A stretch of 64,000 bases of DNA from Chitinophaga sp. CF118. Lineage in GTDB: Bacteria > Bacteroidota > Bacteroidia > Chitinophagales > Chitinophagaceae. The position numbers were made by a program, and so were the translations under genes. Location: contig NZ_FOMK01000003.1 in NCBI RefSeq assembly GCF_900112615.1, positions 434,001 to 498,000 on the forward strand. The letters are read 5' to 3'. The notes beneath the pieces are model-generated. The model had not been told where the DNA came from. It worked only from the letters and a program-made list of their open reading frames with translations, and did no database searches. Below are positions 6,804 to 16,802 of this stretch, piece after piece; position 1 is the first letter of the stretch, and each line of letters begins with the position of its first letter.

Positions 6804-8102
6804 TTATTTAGGTAAAGAATACCCATTATGATATTGTGCTGACAGGAGTTTATTTGCTTGCTTATCATCAAAGTGTCCTTTCTCAGCATCCCAGTTTAGC
6901 TTTCTACCTGTCTTATAAGCAATGTTGCCCAACTGTGCTATTGTTGCTACATGTGCACCTGCCTGAATTGGAGTATGCAGATCTTCCAGTTTGCGGGATT
7001 TGATTACTTCCAGGAAGTTCACAGCATGCAGATCCAGTCCGTTATCTACTGATTTTTGTCTGGGGACAGCCTCCATTTTTCCCTTTTCAGGAATTACTTC
7101 CCATCCTCCACGGTCCAGTACCAGCGTACCATTATTCCCAATAAATGCAATACCATGATCACGGCCATACGGACCACCATCAATACCAATAGCATGTTCC
7201 CACTGGATATTAAAATTGTCAAATTGATAAACAGTAGTTAGTGTATCAGGTGTTTCTTCTGCATCATCGGGGAAGGCAAACTTGCCGCCTGCTGCCATCA
7301 CGGACTTAGGGTCCTGTGCTTTCATGCCTAACAGGGCATAGTCCAGCAAGTGAACACCCCAGTCGGTCATCAGGCCGCCAGCGTAATCCCAGTACCAGCG
7401 GAAGTTGAAGTGAAAGCGATTTGGATTAAAGGGTCTTGTCTCTGAAGGGCCAAGCCAGGATTTGTAATCAACACCGGGAGGAGGCGTACCATCCGGTTGT
7501 TTGGGAATGGAGTGCATCCAGCCCATATAAGCCCAGGCTTTTACAAGGCGTACCTGCCCAAGTTTACCGGAATGCACAAAAGCAACGGCATCCTTAAAGT
7601 GTTGCTGACTGCGTTGCCACTGGCCTACCTGTACAACACGTTTCGTGCGTTCCTGGGCGGCTACCATCGCATTTATTTCAGCGATGGAATTACCACATGG
7701 TTTTTCCACATATACATCTTTACCGGCAGCAACAGCATCGGTCATCTGCAGGCAATGCCAATGATCGGGTGTACCAATGATCACAGCATCAATATCCTTA
7801 TCCTCCAGCAGTTTGCGGTAATCGCTGTAAGCCTTCACCTTGTAGCCTCTCTGGGTGAGCTCTGCTACTTTTTTATCCAATACATTCTTATCCACATCGC
7901 AAAGCGCTACACACTGTGCGTACGGATTTTTTAGAATAGCATTGAGATCTGCCCATCCCATACCGTTGATGCCGATGGCGGCTACATTTATACGGTCACT
8001 GGCAGCCATAGCCCTAAGAGAAGATGGGAATGCGGAAATCAGTCCTGCGCCTGCCATAATAGTGGATGCAGAACGGATAAAATTTCGTCTGGAATTGTTC
8101 AT
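6804..8102 (-). CDS. Tat-exported Gfo/Idh/MocA-family oxidoreductase
   Basis: The protein has 432 residues. The N-terminus MNNSRRNFIRSA contains a twin-arginine motif followed by a hydrophobic stretch and an alanine-rich cleavage region, so export by the Tat system with bound cofactor is likely. A Rossmann fold follows (VAAIGINGMGWADLN), then the EKPCGNS segment holding the conserved EKP lysine of the family, and a C-terminal alpha/beta substrate domain. Members oxidise or reduce sugars and cyclitols with NAD(P). In Bacteroidota such Tat-type enzymes often act with TIM-barrel isomerases in periplasmic sugar conversion, and one is encoded at 11156. The sugar is unknown. Confidence 0.9.
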   Translation of the reverse strand: MNNSRRNFIRSASTIMAGAGLISAFPSSLRAMAASDRINVAAIGINGMGWADLNAILKNPYAQCVALCDVDKNVLDKKVAELTQRGYKVKAYSDYRKLLEDKDIDAVIIGTPDHWHCLQMTDAVAAGKDVYVEKPCGNSIAEINAMVAAQERTKRVVQVGQWQRSQQHFKDAVAFVHSGKLGQVRLVKAWAYMGWMHSIPKQPDGTPPPGVDYKSWLGPSETRPFNPNRFHFNFRWYWDYAGGLMTDWGVHLLDYALLGMKAQDPKSVMAAGGKFAFPDDAEETPDTLTTVYQFDNFNIQWEHAIGIDGGPYGRDHGIAFIGNNGTLVLDRGGWEVIPEKGKMEAVPRQKSVDNGLDLHAVNFLEVIKSRKLEDLHTPIQAGAHVATIAQLGNIAYKTGRKLNWDAEKGHFDDKQANKLLSAQYHNGYSLPK

Positions 8103-8198
8103 ACGTGGGTAATTTTCAATGATTGTGGAAGGGTGAAACCCGGAAAGCTACAGTTAGATAAGATCCTGATGTTACTTTCCGGGTTAGGCCTCTTTATA

Positions 8199-9695
8199 CT
8201 AAAATTCTTCGTTTTCTTCTTCTGTGCCGGTACCGAAGTTTATCATTGTACCCAGCAGGTCACTGAAACGGGTTTCGTTTTCCACTACTTTCTTGCTGAT
8301 CAGGGAGTAGGAGGCAAGACCGTGCAGCACAAATTCCATCAGCAGTAATTGCTCTTTGTTGGCCGCAGCAGGGAACTTTGCTTTCACTATATCTTTCAGT
8401 CCTTCTACTTTTTTCAGTGAAGTTTCGTACTGTTTATCACTCACATCCTGCAATAGTTGTACAGCATTTCCTTTATCAAACCATTGGATAACGGTGCGGT
8501 ATGGATTCTCTGTGTTGGCAACCTGTTTACGTTTCTTAAAGGAATCCGGATTCGGGAAATACTGGGTGAATACGCTGCGTACGGCTTTATCCAGCAGATT
8601 CACAGCCACTTGTAGCGGCCCTTCCTGTTCTCCTTCGTATACCAGTTCTATTTTACCGGTAATAGCAGGAATGATACCCTGGAGATCGGCAATCCGTACA
8701 TGTGTATCTTTTTCTTTGTTGATGATAGCTCTGCGTTCGCCTGCACTCACGGCATTCTCATATGCAGCGATGGTGAGACGGGCAGATACACCGCTCTTTT
8801 TATCTACATACTCACTGCTGCGTGCTTCAAAAGCCACCTGTTCTATGAGGCGTTTGATCATATCACTGATGTGGATATGCTGTTGTTCAGCATGCACATT
8901 TGCTTCCTGTTCGGTAATGAGCAGGGAGTTTTCCACGTTCTTTGGGTAGTGGGTGATGATCTGACTTTCGATACGGTCTTTAAGTGGTGTTACGATGGAG
9001 CCGCGGTTTGTATAGTCTTCCGGATTAGCGGTGAATATAAACAGGATGTCCAGCGGCATCCGCACTTTGAAACCACGTATCTGGATATCACCTTCCTGCA
9101 GGATGTTGAAGAGGGATACCTGGATGCGGGCCTGTAGATCGGGTAATTCGTTGATCACGAAAATACCGCGGTTGGAACGGGGAATGATACCAAAGTGGAT
9201 CACTCTTTCATCAGCGTAGTTGAGCTTCAGGTTCGCCGCTTTGATAGGATCGATATCACCTACCAGGTCAGCCACGGATACATCCGGAGTAGCCAGTTTC
9301 TCTCCGTAGCGGGCTTCTCTTGGAATCCAGGCAATGGGAGTCTTATCACCCATTTCAGCCACGATATCACGCGCGTAACGTGACAGCGGAGCAAAAGGAT
9401 TATCATTCACTTCAGAGCCTTCCACGATAGGAATAAATTCATCCAGTAAAGTGATCATCTGGCGGGCCATACGCGTTTTAGCTTGTCCGCGAAGCCCAAG
9501 GAACAGAATGTTATGACGGGAGAGGAGTGCTCTTTCTGTATCGGGAATAACGGTATCTTCATAGCCGATGATCCCAGGAAAAGCATTCTCTTTTTTCTGT
9601 AGTTTTTGTACCAGGTTATGCCTGATTTCTTCTTTTACTGATTTGGGTTTGTAGCCACTTTTCTTTAGTTCGCCTAACGTTCTTATGTTATTCAT
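8199..9695 (-). CDS. MoxR/magnesium-chelatase-type AAA+ ATPase
   Basis: The protein has 498 residues. Walker A is GLRGQAKT near residue 67, and the Walker B-like segment is FVINELPDL near residue 180. The sensor region IFTANPEDYTNRG and an arginine-rich LKDRIESQ segment follow. This domain order is close to the BchI subunit of Mg chelatase and to MoxR ATPases. No porphyrin or bacteriochlorophyll gene is present, so a chelatase role is doubtful. The adjacent upstream gene on the same strand encodes a VWA protein; together they would form an AAA+/VWA chaperone or metal-insertion pair. The target is unknown. Confidence 0.85.
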   Translation of the reverse strand: MNNIRTLGELKKSGYKPKSVKEEIRHNLVQKLQKKENAFPGIIGYEDTVIPDTERALLSRHNILFLGLRGQAKTRMARQMITLLDEFIPIVEGSEVNDNPFAPLSRYARDIVAEMGDKTPIAWIPREARYGEKLATPDVSVADLVGDIDPIKAANLKLNYADERVIHFGIIPRSNRGIFVINELPDLQARIQVSLFNILQEGDIQIRGFKVRMPLDILFIFTANPEDYTNRGSIVTPLKDRIESQIITHYPKNVENSLLITEQEANVHAEQQHIHISDMIKRLIEQVAFEARSSEYVDKKSGVSARLTIAAYENAVSAGERRAIINKEKDTHVRIADLQGIIPAITGKIELVYEGEQEGPLQVAVNLLDKAVRSVFTQYFPNPDSFKKRKQVANTENPYRTVIQWFDKGNAVQLLQDVSDKQYETSLKKVEGLKDIVKAKFPAAANKEQLLLMEFVLHGLASYSLISKKVVENETRFSDLLGTMINFGTGTEEENEEF

Positions 9696-9811
9696 ATTCT
9701 AATTAGCAGGATTTGCGCTCTTTGATGGAGCGGTTTGTTGATGATATTTTATGTTGCTACAAACATGAGGCTCCAGACAGAGCCGGATGGTGTTATATAG
9801 CATCCCGACGG

Positions 9812-10906
9812 TCACACTGTTTTTCTTTTCCCGTTCTCGAAATCGAAGAAGAGGAATTGACCCAGTTTATCAAGACCGGAAAAGAACGCTTTTCCGTTGT
9901 TTGTTTCTGTGAATTCCGTTACAAACTTCTGTAACCACGGATCTGTAGCTACCATAAAAGTAGTGATGGGTATTTTCAGCTTTTTGCATTGAGCCGCCAG
10001 GTTCAGTGTACGGTTCAGGATCTTGCGATCCAGGCCAAAGCTGTTCTTGTAATAATCTTTACCGATTTTCAGGCAGGTAGGTTTACCGTCTGTAATCATA
10101 AAGATCTGTTTGTTGGGATTGCGTCGCCGGCGAAGGATATCCATTGCCAGCTCCAGTCCCGCTACGGTATTGGTGTGGTAAGGTCCTACCTGCAGATAGG
10201 GAAGATCTTTGATTTCTATCTGCCAGGCGTCGTTACCAAATACGATGATGTCCAGCGTATCCTTGGGATAGCGGGTGGTAATCAGTTCACTCAGCGCCAT
10301 AGCCACTTTTTTGGCAGGCGTGATCCTATCTTCACCATACAGGATCATAGAGTGGGAAATATCAATCATCAGGGCTGTGGACGTTTGTGTTTTAAAGTCC
10401 GTTTCCTGGATCTCCAGGTCATCCTGACTAATCGAAAAGCTTTCCACACCGTGATTGATCTGCGCATTCCGGATAGATGCCGTCATATCTATCTGTTCCA
10501 GTGCGTCGCCAAACTGGTACGGACGGGTATCAGCGTTCAATTCATCCCCCTGTCCGGATTTACGGATGTTGTGATTACCGACGTTGGTCTTTTTAAGTTT
10601 ACCGAAGATTTCTTCCAGTGCTCTTTTGCGGATATCCTGTTCTGTTTTACCGGTAATCTGGACAGTACCGTTTTCTTCGTTTTCCTTGAGATATCCTTTT
10701 TCTTTAAGTTCCTGTATAAAATCCCCGATCCCGTAATCTTTATCTGTAAGTTGGTACTCTTTGTCGAGTTCGGTGAGCCACTGCAGGGCTTCGCTAACGT
10801 CGCCGCTGGTGTAGGTAAGCAATTGAGTAAACACGTCCAGTAGCTTCTCAAATGGCGATTTTCCTTGCTCCTCGGGTTCAAATTTGGAAAAATGTATGCC
10901 TCTCAT
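9812..10906 (-). CDS. VWA domain protein, partner of the MoxR-type ATPase
   Basis: The 364-residue protein has a charged helical N-terminal half and a C-terminal von Willebrand A domain. The MIDAS motif DISHS is present near residue 195 (ALMIDISHSM), and the later conserved threonine and aspartate positions lie in the NTVAGLELAMD and MITDGKPT segments. There is no signal peptide or membrane helix, so it is cytoplasmic. It is encoded directly before the AAA+ ATPase with a gap of about 115 nt. MoxR-VWA pairs act in complex assembly or metal loading. Neither the client nor the metal can be read here. Confidence 0.85.
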   Translation of the reverse strand: MRGIHFSKFEPEEQGKSPFEKLLDVFTQLLTYTSGDVSEALQWLTELDKEYQLTDKDYGIGDFIQELKEKGYLKENEENGTVQITGKTEQDIRKRALEEIFGKLKKTNVGNHNIRKSGQGDELNADTRPYQFGDALEQIDMTASIRNAQINHGVESFSISQDDLEIQETDFKTQTSTALMIDISHSMILYGEDRITPAKKVAMALSELITTRYPKDTLDIIVFGNDAWQIEIKDLPYLQVGPYHTNTVAGLELAMDILRRRRNPNKQIFMITDGKPTCLKIGKDYYKNSFGLDRKILNRTLNLAAQCKKLKIPITTFMVATDPWLQKFVTEFTETNNGKAFFSGLDKLGQFLFFDFENGKRKTV

Positions 10907-11155
10907 AATAGTTCTAAATTAATGAATTTAGTTGGGATGCACTAGTGCCCGTGATCAATGGTGTTTTATACGGATAACCAGTAGATATAAAGTATTGATA
11001 GTTATTGTTATAGTGAGATTTTATGACCCTATTCCGGATGTTATATCATTATTATCTATATAATTTCCGGTTATCACATCTTATTTGCATTCTTCGTGGA
11101 AACCTGTTATTTTTCGCAATGGTCTTTTCAGATTATCAATAAAAAATTATAGCAG

Positions 11156-11995
11156 ATGATTAAAAACATGAGTAAAGCATTGTTGTTAGCCGGCACAATG
11201 ATGGTCTCCACGTTAGGTTTTGCACAGGGAAAAGCAGACAAGCTGGGCTGGAAACTGGGAGCACAGGCATATACTTTTAACAGGTTCACACTGGCTGAAG
11301 CACTGGATAAAATGGATAGCGTTGGCGTTCATTATGTAGAATGTTATAATGGCCAGAAATTAGGTGGTGGTCTGGAAGGTGTTTTTGAATGGAAAATGGA
11401 TGCTGCAAAGCAGGCAAAGGTAAAGGCGCTTTTTAAGCAGAAGAACAAGCAACTGGTAGCTTATGGTGTATTATCACCTGCTGATGAAAAAGAGTGGATA
11501 GAGGTATTCACATTTGCGAAAGCAATGGGCATCCAGGTAATCACTGCAGAGCCTAAACGCGAACATTGGGATATCGTATCTAAATTATGCGATAAATACC
11601 AGATCAAGGTAGCTATCCACGATCATCCAAAACCAAGTCACTACTGGCATCCGGATAGCGTACTGGTAGCTATTAAAGGACGTAGTAAACTAATGGGCTC
11701 CTGCGCAGATATAGGTCATTGGGTTCGCTCAGGACTGGATCCTGTTGAATGTATTAAAATGCTGAAAGGCCATGTATTACATTCACACTTCAAAGATCTG
11801 AATGAAAAATCTCCTGAAGCACATGATGTGGTATGGGGAAATGGTGTATCGAATATGGCAGGTGTACTGGCTGAGTTAAAAGCACAGCAGTTCAAAGGCA
11901 TGTTCTCCGTAGAATATGAGTACCATTGGGACAATAGCGTACCAGAGGTGAAAGAATGTGTGAAGTACTGGTGGGCACAGGTGAATAAATTGTAA
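11156..11995 (+). CDS. Secreted sugar phosphate isomerase/epimerase-like TIM-barrel protein
   Basis: The 279-residue protein has an N-terminal signal peptide ending near the FAQ site at residue 24. The rest follows the xylose-isomerase-like TIM-barrel pattern (AP_endonuc_2). Likely metal-binding positions are Glu in VHYVECYN, Glu in ITAEPKREH, His in AIHDHPK, Asp and His in CADIGHW, His in HSHFKD, and Glu in SVEYEY. Exported members of this family occur with Gfo/Idh/MocA oxidoreductases in Bacteroidota sugar metabolism. The oxidoreductase at 6804-8102 is a plausible partner. A strong terminator follows 16 nt after the stop codon. Confidence 0.85.
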   Translation: MIKNMSKALLLAGTMMVSTLGFAQGKADKLGWKLGAQAYTFNRFTLAEALDKMDSVGVHYVECYNGQKLGGGLEGVFEWKMDAAKQAKVKALFKQKNKQLVAYGVLSPADEKEWIEVFTFAKAMGIQVITAEPKREHWDIVSKLCDKYQIKVAIHDHPKPSHYWHPDSVLVAIKGRSKLMGSCADIGHWVRSGLDPVECIKMLKGHVLHSHFKDLNEKSPEAHDVVWGNGVSNMAGVLAELKAQQFKGMFSVEYEYHWDNSVPEVKECVKYWWAQVNKL

Positions 11996-12012
11996 GAACT
12001 TGATTTTCAATA

Positions 12013-12044
12013 AAAAAAACTCCTGCGAAAGCAGGAGTTTTTTT
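12013..12044. terminator. Bidirectional intrinsic terminator
   Basis: A 14-bp stem formed by 12013-12026 and 12031-12044 encloses a GAAA tetraloop and has A-rich and T-rich flanks. It ends the TIM-barrel gene on the plus strand and the lipoprotein gene on the minus strand. Confidence 0.92.
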
Positions 12045-12080
12045 ATGGCTTATAGTATAAATGCAATCTGATAATTCCTG

Positions 12081-12503
12081 CTAATACCAAAGCTCCACCG
12101 AAGCCTTACTGGTATCTCTGGTACTGACAATGATAAACCTGTCGCATATCATCCGTTCATTCTTACCAGGATTCTCAGATTTATAAAACTCCAGTACAAC
12201 GGAAGCGTAATTTGATTTGTGAGAGAGTACAGGAATCAGTGTTCCTACTATTTCCCGGGAAAATTCCTTTAATTCAGCACTATCTTTTTTACAAACATTC
12301 AGCCCTTTGATGTTTTTCAATGTCAGCGATAAAGTGCCATTTGTTTTATTTCCACCGATAGCATCATTATCGTGTTTCATTTCTACCTCACATTCATATT
12401 CTTCTTTCAGTGAATCCGCAAAAGCTTTTTCCTGTTGGGATAGCTGAATTTCTGGAGATGAACAGCCGTATAAGAACAAGCAGGCAATTATAAAAGGTTT
12501 CAT
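12081..12503 (-). CDS. Small lipoprotein of unknown function
   Basis: The 140-residue protein starts MKPFIIACLFLYGCSS, which is a short signal sequence with a lipobox cysteine at residue 14. The mature part is hydrophilic, has two further cysteines that could pair (near residues 37 and 89), and ends in mixed beta strands. I do not recognise a family. It is expected at the periplasmic face of a membrane. It is flanked by terminators on both sides and so forms its own transcription unit. Confidence 0.7.
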   Translation of the reverse strand: MKPFIIACLFLYGCSSPEIQLSQQEKAFADSLKEEYECEVEMKHDNDAIGGNKTNGTLSLTLKNIKGLNVCKKDSAELKEFSREIVGTLIPVLSHKSNYASVVLEFYKSENPGKNERMICDRFIIVSTRDTSKASVELWY

Positions 12504-12515
12504 AGTATAAATATA

Positions 12516-12551
12516 AAAAAGTCCCGGCTAATTAAATAACCGGGACTTTTT
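12516..12551. terminator. Intrinsic terminator between the lipoprotein gene and the DUF2723 gene
   Basis: AAAAAGTCCCGG (12516-12527) pairs perfectly with CCGGGACTTTTT (12540-12551). It lies 17 nt past the stop of the DUF2723 gene on the minus strand. Confidence 0.9.
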
Positions 12552-12567
12552 GTATTACTGTAGTTTT

Positions 12568-15500
12568 TTATTTAGTAGTATCATCTACGGTACTAATCAC
12601 AGGTGTCTGATCCTGGATAGCATTATGTGTTGAATCATTGAAATCAGCTTTCATACGTCCCAGCAAGGAAATGAACTGTTCAGCCGTTTGCCCGTCGCGT
12701 TGTAGATCGCTGGTGAGCTTAGATGAAGGCAGCTGACGGTAGTACATCAACTGCTGGTTACAATCCTTGATGATTTTTTGTGCAATCTCATCAGCCTTTT
12801 TCTTATCACCTGCCAGGTAGTATGCGTATACAGTCTGCATAGAGCTGTAGTTATACATTTGTCCCGGAGTGGTCATTGCATAAGGGAAGGTGTTTTCCAG
12901 CAGGTTCTTATCCGCTTTATTAAGAACGGCCAGTGCTGAATCTTTCTTGCCATCAATAGCCAGTGCGGTACCCAAACGGGTGTAAGCGTTTCTTACATAT
13001 TGCAGCAGCTTACGGTTAGGTTCGTCAAAGTAGGTGCCATTTACGTTAGCACCACCGAATGTAAACTTACCCATAAGGTTCTGGTACATAAATGGAACGT
13101 TCACATTTTTCTCAGCCCCCATCGGATCGTTACTTTCTTCTTTTTTCAGCGGTACCAGGTGGTAAGTAAGACCATCCATACGCAGATAGTCGTTGATACC
13201 AAGGTCTGTAGGGCTGGTAAAGTAGATAGGACGTTTCCAGTTGTTTGCAGTAATGATATCATATACTGCCAGATCATTCTTTAACAGGTATTGCTTGTTG
13301 ATCTGGAAAGGCAGTTGTGGTAAAATTCTTGCACTGTCGTGAATGTCCACCGCGCCACTCTTAATAACTTCAGCTATGTCAACAGGTATGAACAGTTTCT
13401 GCGCTGGCAAATAGTTCTGTGTATCACCATCCTGAGTAGTCAGCTTGGCACGAGGATCGTCTGTTCCCATGAAATCCATTACTTCTTTCAGGTTATAGAA
13501 CTTATCCTGAGGGAAAGTTCCTGCATCATAGAAGCGGATGTAATTACGGGTTTCACCACGGTATTTATCGGGTGTCCAGCTCATAGGCACGCCAGGACTC
13601 TGGTTTACCATCTGACGTTGCTGATCAATGTACCAGTCTACTCCCAGTAAACTAAGGTTGATTACACGTATATCAGGACGGATATTTTCCACTTCCTGCG
13701 CATACCACAGCGGGTAAGTATCGTTATCACCTACAGTAAAGAGGATCGCATTCGGCGCACATGATTCCAGGTAATCTCTGGCAACATCGCGGGCAACTGT
13801 TTTGGTAGAACGGTCATGGTCATCCCATTCCTGGAAGCCCATCAGTACCGGTACGGCTAACAGACATACCAATGTTGCTATAGGAGCTGCTACAGACAGT
13901 TTCGTTTTCTTTTTGATGAATTCGAATACTGCCAGTACACCAAGGCCAATCCATATTGCATAAGCATAGAAGGAACCTACATAGGCGTAGTCACGTTCAC
14001 GTGGCTGGTTACCTGCCTGGTTAAGATACAGGACGATGGCAAAACCAGTGAAGAAAAACAGCAGACCAGCTACCAGTGTATCTCTGCGATGATATTTGTA
14101 GTGGTATAACAAACCGATGATACCTAAAATGAAAGGCAGCAGGAAGAGTTTGTTATGCGCTTTGTTATTTTTTAAGCTATCAGGCATTGCTGACTGGTCG
14201 CCATAAATGATATTATCAATGAAATTGATACCAGTGATCCAGTTACCATCACGCACGTTACCATATCCCTGGGTATCATTCTGTTTTCCGGAAAAGTTCC
14301 ACATGAAGTAGCGGAAATACATGAAGTTTACCTGGTACCCTACAAAGAATTTAATGTTATCTACAAAAGAAGGTTTTTCACCCTGTTGTAATCCGAGGAA
14401 GTTACGGTAGTAGTCGGCATGCCCCTGATCGTTACTACCATCCCAAACGCGGGGGAATAACATTTTATCCTCAGCAGCGTATACTGGTTCCTGTTTCTTA
14501 CCTGCTACCTCATATTTATCTTTACCACGGGCATATACATTGCCACCTTCTTTGTATTCGGTAGGATGTGCAGTGAACACCTGACCATAAATAAGCGGGA
14601 AATCACCATATTGCTCACGACCCAGGTAACCAACAAGGGAAATCGGGTTGTCTACATTGTACATATCCACGGAAGGATTGGCTGTAGACCTCACCATGGT
14701 GGTAATGTATGTTGAGTAACCGAGTAACAGGAAGAGTACGCAGTAGATAGTAAGTTTGGTGAAATGGGCGGCACTGGTTGTATTTAGTTTTACACCGAAA
14801 AGGCGTAATACGTAAGGAACGAACAGTACAATAGCGGCCAGTATTAATTTCATGAATACGGCACCACCACCATCATTGAATGCCGGAATAATGATAACGG
14901 AAGCAACGAGAATCAAAGGAGCATAGATACTGAACTTCTGATTTTTCAATCCGTAGAGCAGCAGAGCTACCAGCACTATAAAGTAGAAGGCAAAACCAGT
15001 GAAGAAAGGCATGCCCAGGGAATTTTTGAAGAATACGTCCATATAACCGGAAGACCTGATAGTATCCTGGATAATGAACTTTTGTATCGCTCCTGTAACA
15101 CCACAACCTACCAGGAAGGCCCAGAAGGTACCCATTGGAGTTACTTTGTAACGTCTGAAATAATAGACCATTACCATCGCTGGTATGGTAAGCAGGTTCA
15201 GTAAGTGCACCCCGATAGAAAGTCCCATCATAAATGCGATGAAAACGATCCAGCGGTCTGCATAAGGCTCATCAGCCTCATGTTCCCATTTAAGGATGGC
15301 CCAGAACACAATAGCAGTGAAGAAGGAGGACATAGCGTATACCTCACCTTCTACAGCGGAGAACCAGAATGAATCGGAGAAAGTGTAAGCCAATGCACCA
15401 ACAACCCCGGAACCCATAATAGCGATCATTTTCTCGCCGGAGATGGGTTCACCGTTCTTTACCATCAGGCGACGGGCAAAGTGAGTGATGGTCCAGAAAA

Positions 15501-15771
15501 GGAATAGAATAGTAAAACCACTGGCCAGGGCAGACATAGCGTTAACGCCTAATGCAGCCTGTGATGGCTCAAGGAACATAGTAAACAACCTACCCAACAG
15601 CACGAACAAGGGCGCTCCCGGTGGGTGGGGTACCTGCACTTTGTAGGCACTGGAAATGAATTCGCCGCAGTCCCACAAGCTGCCGGTAGCCTCCATAGTC
15701 ATCAGATAGACAGTGCAGGCGATGATACAAATAACCCAACCCACAATGTTGTTGGTCCTTTTAAAATTCAT
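12568..15771 (-). CDS. DUF2723 membrane protein (TMEM260-like, protein O-glycosylation candidate)
   Basis: The 1067-residue protein has an N-terminal half with a dozen or more hydrophobic helices and a large hydrophilic C-terminal half that should be periplasmic. The N-terminal sequence WDCGEFISSAYKVQVPHPPG is the hallmark of the DUF2723 family, related in architecture to GT-C glycosyltransferases; the acidic Asp-Cys-Gly-Glu lies in the first external loop where GT-C catalytic carboxylates sit. The human relative TMEM260 is a protein O-mannosyltransferase. The bacterial role is inferred from this and could be general O-glycosylation. Length is normal for Bacteroidota members. Its terminator is at 12516-12551. 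Confidence 0.88.
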   Translation of the reverse strand: MNFKRTNNIVGWVICIIACTVYLMTMEATGSLWDCGEFISSAYKVQVPHPPGAPLFVLLGRLFTMFLEPSQAALGVNAMSALASGFTILFLFWTITHFARRLMVKNGEPISGEKMIAIMGSGVVGALAYTFSDSFWFSAVEGEVYAMSSFFTAIVFWAILKWEHEADEPYADRWIVFIAFMMGLSIGVHLLNLLTIPAMVMVYYFRRYKVTPMGTFWAFLVGCGVTGAIQKFIIQDTIRSSGYMDVFFKNSLGMPFFTGFAFYFIVLVALLLYGLKNQKFSIYAPLILVASVIIIPAFNDGGGAVFMKLILAAIVLFVPYVLRLFGVKLNTTSAAHFTKLTIYCVLFLLLGYSTYITTMVRSTANPSVDMYNVDNPISLVGYLGREQYGDFPLIYGQVFTAHPTEYKEGGNVYARGKDKYEVAGKKQEPVYAAEDKMLFPRVWDGSNDQGHADYYRNFLGLQQGEKPSFVDNIKFFVGYQVNFMYFRYFMWNFSGKQNDTQGYGNVRDGNWITGINFIDNIIYGDQSAMPDSLKNNKAHNKLFLLPFILGIIGLLYHYKYHRRDTLVAGLLFFFTGFAIVLYLNQAGNQPRERDYAYVGSFYAYAIWIGLGVLAVFEFIKKKTKLSVAAPIATLVCLLAVPVLMGFQEWDDHDRSTKTVARDVARDYLESCAPNAILFTVGDNDTYPLWYAQEVENIRPDIRVINLSLLGVDWYIDQQRQMVNQSPGVPMSWTPDKYRGETRNYIRFYDAGTFPQDKFYNLKEVMDFMGTDDPRAKLTTQDGDTQNYLPAQKLFIPVDIAEVIKSGAVDIHDSARILPQLPFQINKQYLLKNDLAVYDIITANNWKRPIYFTSPTDLGINDYLRMDGLTYHLVPLKKEESNDPMGAEKNVNVPFMYQNLMGKFTFGGANVNGTYFDEPNRKLLQYVRNAYTRLGTALAIDGKKDSALAVLNKADKNLLENTFPYAMTTPGQMYNYSSMQTVYAYYLAGDKKKADEIAQKIIKDCNQQLMYYRQLPSSKLTSDLQRDGQTAEQFISLLGRMKADFNDSTHNAIQDQTPVISTVDDTTK

Positions 15772-15974
15772 AGAGATGTTTTAGGTCCGACAAAAATAGA
15801 AAAAGTGGCAAATTATGATAATTAAGGATAACAGTTTTAACTTTTTCTTTAATAAGTTATTTTTCTTCTTTTTAAGAGATTTTGTAAATGCTTTGGAGGT
15901 CAGTCAGTTGTATTTACTTTCCGTCGATCATATAAGGGTGTATAAGGCCATTTTTTGGCAATCTGTAGAAGTTC

Positions 15975-16802
15975 TTAGCCAAAGATGACCCGGACTGTCT
16001 GGTAAAAGGAGAGTTGCTGATAGCCAGAACTGCTGGTCAACTGATCACGGTCAAAGCCCTGCAAACCAAAAAGGCCGGCCGCATTTCCTTTATTAATGGC
16101 TATTTCGAGATAACCGGCCGCGTTAAACAGTGCCAGTTTATGTCCTTCCGGCACATCAGCATAGGTATCCACGATCTGGGTGATTACCTCATCCCTGCGG
16201 AAGTAGATAGAGAATGGCCTGTTCTGACGTTGTTCGTCAAATTGTTTCCGGGTAATGTTTACTACTACGTTCTCAAAATTGTCTATGTGGATGATCTGAC
16301 CGTCAATATAATCCTGGCCGGTCATAGGCTGCAGGTTGTTTTTAACGATATAGTCAGTGGCAGGCGCTCCCAGTTCAGCCAGGTCTTTCCCCTTTTGCAA
16401 CTCCTGATAGGCCTGTGCAAAACGTTTAATGATGCTGAAGGTATCTTTGGGATATTGTTTGTCCAATGGCAGCTTTACCACCCTTAAAGGCATTCCGTCG
16501 GCGATCATGGTGGTCAATCCGTTATCAGCACAGGCAATATATTGCCCATTATGTTCTGCAAGCAACACATAGTCTGCTTTACGGTCAAAGAGATTGATTA
16601 GCACTATATGGAACGCTTTGGGAGGAAAGTATGCAAATGCTCCTTTGCAGATGTATGTTGCCTGTGGCAGGTTGAAAGGAGAGATCTGATGGGTGATGTC
16701 CATTACCTGCGCTCCGGGACAGTGTTGCCACAGCTGCCCTTTGATAGCGCCTACCAGGTAATCCTGTAATCCTATGTCAGATGTTAGTGTAATAATGGAC
16801 AT
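15975..16802 (-). CDS. SAM hydroxide adenosyltransferase (DUF62)
   Basis: The start is placed at the ATG at 16802 (MSIITLTSDIG), giving 275 residues; 28 further codons upstream are open but hydrophobic and unconserved. The TLTSDIGLQDYLVGAIKG segment, the DITHQISPF segment and the CADNGL region match the family in which conserved Asp, Arg and His activate water to hydrolyse S-adenosylmethionine to adenosine and methionine. It is related to bacterial SAM-dependent fluorinases and chlorinases, but the phylogenetically widespread form is the hydrolase. It appears to be monocistronic. Confidence 0.88.
   Translation of the reverse strand: MSIITLTSDIGLQDYLVGAIKGQLWQHCPGAQVMDITHQISPFNLPQATYICKGAFAYFPPKAFHIVLINLFDRKADYVLLAEHNGQYIACADNGLTTMIADGMPLRVVKLPLDKQYPKDTFSIIKRFAQAYQELQKGKDLAELGAPATDYIVKNNLQPMTGQDYIDGQIIHIDNFENVVVNITRKQFDEQRQNRPFSIYFRRDEVITQIVDTYADVPEGHKLALFNAAGYLEIAINKGNAAGLFGLQGFDRDQLTSSSGYQQLSFYQTVRVIFG

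Noticed and set aside
8356..8949. Long open frame on the plus strand opposite the MoxR-type ATPase gene
   Set aside because: It is antisense to a well-supported gene, and its serine- and cysteine-rich translation has no recognisable motif.
9989..10843. 285-codon frame opposite the VWA gene
   Set aside because: It is a shadow of the VWA gene's codon pattern with no start context or family features.
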